Shown: one piece after another, positions 57,540 to 62,500 of the stretch
How the letters are laid out: every line of letters begins with the position of its first letter
How positions within the stretch are numbered: the first letter of the stretch is position 1
NCBI GenBank assembly: GCA_905221605.1
Contig: CAJNDS010002073.1
Location: 155,717-218,216 of the forward strand
Origin: Symbiodinium natans
Lineage: Eukaryota; Sar; Dinophyceae; Suessiales; Symbiodiniaceae
Length of the DNA stretch: 62,500 bases
Direction: 5' to 3'
Notes under the pieces: model-generated
What the model was told of the DNA's origin: nothing
Databases searched by the model: none
The model's input: only the letters and a program-made list of their open reading frames with translations
Program-made: the position numbers and the translations under genes

Positions 57540-57985
57540 AAAAGCACTTTCTTACAAAGATTAGTACCTTTCATTTTTGGTGGCTCCTGAAGCACATCGT
57601 AGGCAAGTAGATGATACGAGGAACCCCACGTGGAAGCCCTGTTGGCTTCGTACTCAACACCCCCCATAGAAACTCTGTATATTCTCCCCCATAGCCCAAC
57701 TGATTAACCTGACTTACTAAGTCAAACGGGCTGTGGTCCCAGTACAGCCATTGCCCAAGCCCAAGAGCATCCGTGTCCGGACCATACAAGTACATTCCGG
57801 TTGGACGCCCTGCTTGCGGCATTGCGGCAGGTTTTCGTGTTTTGGAGTGCCAAGGTTTCGAATGCTCAGTTGGGGATATGAAGAACAAGCCTCTCCGAGT
57901 GCAACTCCGTCGCGAGCCAACGTGGGTGTGCTGCTTGCCCCTTTTCCTTTTGCGAAAGTCTGGCCTCCATGCAGTTTACGGCCTA
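57540..57985. other. Unique segment with overlapping open frames
   Basis: Frames of 67-105 codons overlap on both strands (for example 57571-57888 minus and 57733-57993 plus). The minus frame runs through the family O-like half, so I do not call a gene. Confidence 0.4.
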
Positions 57986-58329
57986 GGGTTTAGGGTTTAG
58001 GGTTTAGGGTTCTTTGCAGAAAACGTTGCTTGTCCAATGGCCCCCTGTTCACAGTCAGATCCCGGACTTTCTTCCGTAAGAAGTTCCCATCCCAGCGATC
58101 CGACTTGCTCATCTCGAAACCGCGAAAGCAGTACTGCGCCTGCCCCTAAACCTAAACCCCAAACCCCACACCATAAACCCTGAGCCCTAACCTACAAACC
58201 AATCAAAACGTAGGCATCATGGGCATGCTGAACGCCGGTCTCAGGGCACTTGGCGAGCGCGGCGCAAACGGCAATTCCGTTTTTGGCGATCCCAAAGAAC
58301 CTCTATGACCTAAAAACATCCATAGGCAT

Positions 58330-58452
58330 AACCCTAAACCCTCAACCCTAAACTCTAAAGACCCTAAACCCCAAACCCCAAACCCCAAACCCTAAACCCT
58401 AAACCCCAAACCCTAAACCCTAAACCCTAAACCCTAAACCCTAAACCCTAAA
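58330..58452 (-). repeat. Telomeric tract CCCTAAA/CCCCAAA
   Basis: About 17 units; the right half is perfect. Confidence 0.96.
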
Positions 58453-58552
58453 TGCCACTGCTGTTCGGAGGCCACAGCTTCCAAGGCCGCATCTTCCAAA
58501 ACGACCAGCTTCGTACTGGCCTCGCCTTCTTTCCCGCTTCTTGGCGGCCCAG

Positions 58553-58647
58553 GTTTAGGGTTTAGGGTTTAGGGTTTAGGGTTTAGGGTTTAGGGTTTAG
58601 GGTTTAGGGTTTAGGGTTTAGGGTTTAGGGTTTAGGGTTTAGGGTTT
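58553..58647 (+). repeat. Telomeric tract, 13 perfect TTTAGGG
   Basis: Between GGCCCAGG and TTTGCAGAAAAG. Confidence 0.97.
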
Positions 58648-58833
58648 GCAGAAAAGAACCCAAGAATTTGCTCTTATTGTGACATGCTGGGCAGCCCACT
58701 GGTACCCTTTTGCCACCTTTTTTGGGGTTCTAGGTTCCCTTTGACAGTCGCCACCCTCCCCAAGGCTGAACTTAGCCACCCCCGGCAGCGACTACACGAT
58801 CATGAAGCAGCCTGGCAGGTTCATGGAAAGTTC

Positions 58834-59070
58834 AGGGTTTAGGGTTTAGGGTTTAGGGTTTAGGGTGGAAGGTCTTAAGCTTCCGATTCTTCCCGTGACG
58901 TTGTGGGTTTCCATCATCCTTGGCATCACGCCCAATATACATCCGAGGCCCTAAGTCTTTTTCATCTTCCACTGTCAACGATATGGGAGCTTCGTGGTTT
59001 CTGTGGTTGGCAGAAATGGCCCTAAACCCTAAACCCTAAACCCTAAACCCTAAACCCTAAACCCTAAACC
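58834..59070. repeat. Opposed telomeric tracts
   Basis: 58834-58867 is TTTAGGG and 59019-59070 is CCCTAAA, both perfect. Confidence 0.95.
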
Positions 59071-59175
59071 ACCTTCTGGGCTATTTAAGGGCTTAGGGTT
59101 TTCGTTTAGGGTCGAGTTGTGAGATGTTGCGGCTGCTTGTCCGCGAACCCTGCTGCTCGTGGGACAGTTTGTATT

Positions 59176-59252
59176 TTCCTTCTTTGGGTTTCTAAGGAAC
59201 CCCATATATATATATATATATATATATTCCTTATTTGGGTTTCTAAGGGACC

Positions 59253-59289
<37 letters not shown>

Positions 59290-59312
59290 TATATATATAT
59301 ATATAGATATAC
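59176..59312. repeat. Duplicated 29-bp segment with two different microsatellites
   Basis: TTCCTT(C/A)TTTGGGTTTCT, AAGG(A/G)ACCCCA occurs at 59176 and 59227. The first is followed by a TA run, the second by a GA run and then a TA run. Confidence 0.93.
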
Positions 59313-59506
59313 ATTGTTTCAGAGAGTTTAATTGCCAACCCAGTTCTGTATATGTCCATGCACACCTGCCTACGTACCTACCTAACCACCTACCAACCTA
59401 CCCACACACAGACACGGGTCAGGATGTGGAGAGTCAGAGTCAGTGAGTCAGTCAGTCAGTCATTCTGTGTGTGTGTGTGTCAACATGTGTGTAGAACCTG
59501 TAATTC

Positions 59507-59513
59507 CTAAACC

Positions 59514-59552
<39 letters not shown>

Positions 59553-59600
59553 ACCCTAAACCCTAAACCCTAAACCCTAAACCCTAAACCCTAAACCCTC
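59507..59600 (-). repeat. CCCTCAA then CCCTAAA tract
   Basis: Six consecutive CCCTCAA units followed by seven CCCTAAA units; another block switch. Confidence 0.96.
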
Positions 59601-59904
59601 AGCCGGAGTAGCTTTCGGCATCGCGGGAGCCGATCTCAGGGAGAGCTTGTCCAAGACCGTGTCGCAGAGATCAAACAGCAGCTGGGATGCCCACAGCCCC
59701 CTCATCCAGCCTCCCAGCCCACTGTCCCTAGGGTATTAGGGTTTAGGGTTTAGGGTTTATGGTTGGGGGTTTTCGGCCCCTAAACCTGGAGCTCTGAAAC
59801 CCGAAACCCCAAAAACCACAAACCCCGAAAAGCCCCCATGCCCTATCCACTGAACCCTGAACTCGCAGTCAAAGAGGGTTGTCGCCCACAGTTGGCTATG
59901 CCCT

Positions 59905-60128
59905 TAACCCTAGACCCTAAACCCTAAACCCTAAACCCTAAGCAAGCAGACAAGGACTTAGGCATGGGTGTGGACCGACAGAAACGAAAACATTCCAGCG
60001 CCCGAGTTCGGGTTCGCTTTTGTTGCTTGTGAAAGCAGGGGTGGGCTTGGGCAGCCATCTAGGGTTTAGGGTTTAGGGTTTAGAGTTTAGGGTGTAGGGT
60101 GTAGGGTTTAGGGTTTAGGGTTTAGGGC
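59905..60128. repeat. CCCTAAA then TTTAGGG tracts
   Basis: 59905-59941 is CCCTAAA. 60061-60128 is TTTAGGG with GTGTAGGG units. Confidence 0.93.
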
Positions 60129-60239
60129 TCTTTGCTACAAGGCCCTTTATGCTGAGAGGACACAAAGAGGGGCCATAATTTTAGGGTGGGCTGGCCTGAA
60201 ACATCCTGAGATCCCTGCCTGAGCTCGCAAACGGTTCCA

Positions 60240-60463
60240 GGACCCTAAGACCCTAGGACCCTAGGACCCTAGGACCCTAATACCCTAGAACCCTAAGACC
60301 CTAGGACCCTAGGACCCTAGGACCCTAGGACCCTAGGACCCTAGGACCCTAGGACCCTAGGACCCTAGGACCCTAGGACCCTAGGACCCTAGGACCCTAG
60401 GACCCTAGGACCCTAGGACCCTAAACCCTAAACCCTAAACCCTAAACCCTAAACCCTAAACCC
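60240..60463 (-). repeat. CCTAGGAC 8-bp minisatellite fused to CCCTAAA
   Basis: About 20 octamers of CCCTAGGA form, with CCCTAAGA and CCCTAATA variants at the left end, pass directly into six CCCTAAA units. CCTAGG is self-complementary, and CTAGGACCC equals the family E left terminus. Confidence 0.97.
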
Positions 60464-60599
60464 GAACCGGCCCGAACCCTACGCCCAAGATGGAGGCCTG
60501 TTGTTGTCTAGGAACCCAGACGAGGACCCTGGGTGTGCCCCTTGTTACTTCTTTTTGTCTGCTAGTAAGGTTGCCCTATCAACGCCTTTCAAAAGGCTT

Positions 60600-60780
60600 C
60601 AGGGTTTAGGGTTTAGGGTTTAGGCTTCAGGGTTTAGGGTTTAGGGTTTAGGGTTTAGGGATTCCGGGATCTACCCAGTTCAGCTGCTAAAGAGGAGGTC
60701 GAAGCTGCCTGATGGACGCTGCCCGGGTTTGGGGTTTAGGGTTTAGGGTTTACAAGGTAGAGGTTTAGGGTTTAGGGTTC
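60600..60780 (+). repeat. TTTAGGG tracts
   Basis: 60600-60662 with one CTTCAGGG, 60727-60750 and 60762-60780. Confidence 0.92.
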
Positions 60781-60879
60781 TGTGACGAAGTCTGTTTCGA
60801 GCTTGCTGGTGTCGTGGGACAGGTTGGTTGCTCTGAAAGCAGGGGGTCCACTACCCCTGTGTGAAGCCTCCACTCATGT

Positions 60880-60991
60880 TCCTTAAGGTTCCATGCACCC
60901 ATATAGTATATACCTGGGCCCAAAAGCTACCACATGGGAACCCCTTTCAGGCCCAAGTATATACTCTATAGGTACATGGAGCCCTTGGGGT
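60880..60991. repeat. Family A element
   Basis: CCTTAAGGTTCCATGCACCC at the left, TATAGGTACATGGAGCCCTT at the right, loop GCTACCACATGGGAACCCC. Confidence 0.9.
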
Positions 60992-61050
60992 CGACCAAAG
61001 CCTTCTGCGGCATGGACCCCCTTGGGGTTGACCAAAGCCTTCTGCGGCTT
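60984..61050 (+). repeat. 37-bp tandem duplication
   Basis: CTTGGGGT(C/T)GACCAAAGCC, TTCTGCGG occurs at 60984 and 61021, both after a CATGGA-like word from the family A end. Confidence 0.9.
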
Positions 61051-61062
61051 CTGAGCGTGCTT

Positions 61063-61316
61063 TCAGGGTTTAGGGTTTAGGGTTTAGGGTTTAGGGTTTA
61101 GGGTTTAGGGTTTTGTGTTTACATGTTGCGTGATGGAGGTTTATGAGCTACACCATATGCATCCGACAAGGGCGGGGGTTTGGATTTTGCATAGGGTCGG
61201 GAACCTTTAGGTGTTGAAGGCCGTACCCTCTACGGTACATGTAGGGTTTAGGGTTTAGGGTTTGGGGTTTAGGGTTTAGGGTTCGGGTTTTAGGGTTTAG
61301 GGTTTAGGGTTTAGGG
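61063..61316 (+). repeat. Two TTTAGGG tracts
   Basis: 61063-61112 has seven perfect units. 61241-61316 has ten units with TTTGGGG and TTCGGG variants. Confidence 0.94.
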
Positions 61317-61439
61317 TATCAGAGCGGCAGGCGTGGAAAGCTTGCCACCCCGTGACGCCGAGGCGCGGCTGCCACGCGGTGCTTTCTTGAGTTCTTCAGG
61401 TTTCAAGGTTCAGGCTTTGGGGTTGAGGATCTGGCGTTC

Positions 61440-61548
61440 CCCTAAGGGTCCATGTACATAAATAAGGAGTACTTGGGCCTTGAAGTACCTCTTATATAGG
61501 GACTTTGGGGCCCAAGTATATGATGATGAGGTACATGGACCCTTAGGG
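61440..61548. repeat. Family A element, second subtype, near-perfect hairpin
   Basis: CCCTAAGGGTCCATGTACAT at the left, GAGGTACATGGACCCTTAGG at the right, centre TTGAAGTACCTCTTATATAG, GGACTTTGGGGCCC. Confidence 0.93.
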
Positions 61549-61732
61549 ATTCAGGGTGGTCGAGATAAATGAGGCTCGAGGGCTTGGTTTCAGCAATCAT
61601 CACGAGCTGAACCACCCGCCAAAGTCATCGCCTCCCCCCCTTCTTTGAAAGCTGGATATCAATGGGGTGTAGGGGGTAAGGGTCTACAACCTGCAAGAGA
61701 AGCTGGTGGGACCTCCTTCTAGAAGGGCCCGG

Positions 61733-62165
61733 GAGTGTATGCTCGACGTGTCACTCCGTCAACCAAAATGAACGATCTGGTCTGGGTGCCTCATCCTCCA
61801 AACGGTCGTCACTTTTAGGCAGCCATGCCTCAAACATGTCTCGAAAAAACTGAAACGCATGGTTTTGCCCAAGTGTGTTAACGATGTCACCCAGCCCTAA
61901 GGGTCCATGTGCCCATACAGTACCTACTTGGCCTCAAAAGGGGCTCCCATTTAGTAGCTTTAGGGCCCAAGTACCTACTATATGGGTGCATGGACCCTTA
62001 GGGCAGGTGCCTCATCCTCCCGACTGCTGTCACTTTGTAAGCTTCCGTGCATCACAAGACTTCGAAAATAAACTCTAAACCCTAAACCCTAAACCCTAAA
62101 CCCTAAACCCTAAACCCTAAACCCTAACATGGCTTTCCCCGAGGGTGTGCTCGATTCGTCACTAA
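61733..62165 (+). repeat. Tandem unit with inserted family A and telomeric tract
   Basis: GGTGCCTCATCCTCC plus about 55 similar bases occurs at 61785 and 62006. CATGG(T/C)TTT(G/C)CCC, GTGTG and GTCAC follow each copy (61859 and 62129). Between the two units lies family A (61895-62003). A CCCTAAA tract (62072-62127) sits in the second copy only, at the AAAC/CATGG joint. Confidence 0.88.
61895..62003. repeat. Family A element
   Basis: CCCTAAGGGTCCATGTGCCC at the left, GGGTGCATGGACCCTTAGGG at the right. Loop AGGGGCTCCCATTTAGTAGC, inverted relative to 60880. Confidence 0.93.
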
Positions 62166-62179
62166 GGTCCTTTGTTGGG

Positions 62180-62500
62180 AGGGTTCGGGGTTTAGGATTC
62201 AGGGTTTAGCCCAAAGTTTTAAGGTTTAGTGTTTGGGATTCGTTCGTGGGTGCTTAAGCCAGAAATCGTGGCGCTCTTAGGGATTGGGGCTTTGCTATTG
62301 GGGCTTAGGGTTTAGGGTTTCGGCTTTCGGGTTTTGGGCAGCAGACTCGTACATATTTGGTGTCCTTTTGAAGATACAAGAAAAATGTCCCCACTTCATG
62401 TGAACCCCTATATGAGCTTCAGCCCCACCCGCACACCTCCAGCACACTGGGGGGCGGGGGGGGAGCGGCCTTGAGCCCTAAACCCAAAACCCAACACCCG
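62180..62500. other. Degenerate tract, then unique DNA to window end
   Basis: TTTAGGATTCAGGGTTTAGC and TTAGGGTTTAGGGTTTCGG words to about 62335, then unique sequence with a G-run near 62450. The window ends inside CCCTAAACCCAAAACCC. Confidence 0.6.

Noticed and set aside
57383-57993. Overlapping 60-105 codon frames on both strands as a small gene cluster
   Set aside because: Part of the similarity between frames comes from the family O element and its half copy; no recognisable domain.
1-62500. Window as a chromosome end
   Set aside because: Tracts occur throughout in both orientations and the first and last bases are not continuous telomere repeat.
1-62500. Concatenated nanochromosomes, each capped by telomeres
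   Set aside because: That would give regular ...TTTAGGG|CCCTAAA... junctions and paired orientation. Orientation here is mixed and most tracts sit singly between unique flanks. Several also interrupt elements whose two halves still match.

Overview
This 62.5 kb window is a gene-poor, repeat-saturated stretch of a eukaryotic nuclear genome. I recognise no protein family, rRNA, tRNA or CRISPR array. The longest open frames are low-complexity translations (poly-G/P, microsatellite or telomere-motif peptides such as GFIGFI and MYICIYV), or they run through repeat copies. The dominant motif is the heptamer TTTAGGG/CCCTAAA, the Arabidopsis-type telomere repeat, which is also known from dinoflagellates, chromerids and many algae. 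Well over 100 tracts of it, in both orientations, are spread across the whole window at intervals of a few hundred bases. An intron-rich, repeat-rich alga or alveolate (dinoflagellate or chromerid) is my best guess. That is inference: no gene supports it, and a plant or other alga is not excluded.

Between the telomeric tracts lie several families of short (about 90-190 bp) palindromic or terminal-inverted-repeat elements. They look like MITEs and encode nothing. I name them locally A-O. Family A is the most abundant (about 22 copies, mostly right of 36 kb). It is an almost complete hairpin with ends CCCTAAGGGTCCATGTACC / GGTACATGGACCCTTAGGG. Families B (TTGGGATGTTCCCCCTTATAC), C (CTACTTGGAGGTTCATGG), D (CCCTGGTTCTTGTAGGGAAT), E (CTAGGACCCAGAG...GGGTCTAG), F (CTTTGTCATAGTGGGGTA), G (TGGGGGTTTACGAAAA), H (CTAAGGGTAGTTGCATGGG), I, J, K, M, N and O have two to nine copies each. 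Nested insertions with short target duplications show that at least some of these were mobile.

The most striking structure is the interplay of the two classes. Clean telomeric tracts sit inside otherwise intact copies of families A, B, D, G and H, at a different position in each copy, often joined in register at a GGG. Other tracts are flanked by 22 bp or longer direct repeats, or distinguish two tandem paralogous segments (an empty and a filled site at 61.73-62.17 kb). This implies repeated de novo insertion or growth of telomere repeats at internal sites, perhaps telomerase-mediated break healing or capture at palindrome-induced breaks.

Layout. 0-14 kb: dense tracts, families C, E, F, I, M, B and D, and a 9-bp TTTATAGGG array at 10 kb. 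14.3-16.3 kb: the longest tract-free island, with unrecognised open frames. 16.4-17.4 kb: a 68-bp satellite built from degenerate telomere repeats. 17.5-31 kb: tracts, AT/ACATATAT microsatellites, families G, J, K, D, E and B. 31-36 kb: a CTG/GAT trinucleotide block, C4 and B copies. 36-62.5 kb: the family A domain, with a 217-bp tract flanked by 22-bp direct repeats at 37.5 kb, a poly-G/poly-C foldback at 50 kb, and an 8-bp CCTAGGAC minisatellite at 60.3 kb. All coordinates were read by eye and may be off by a few bases.
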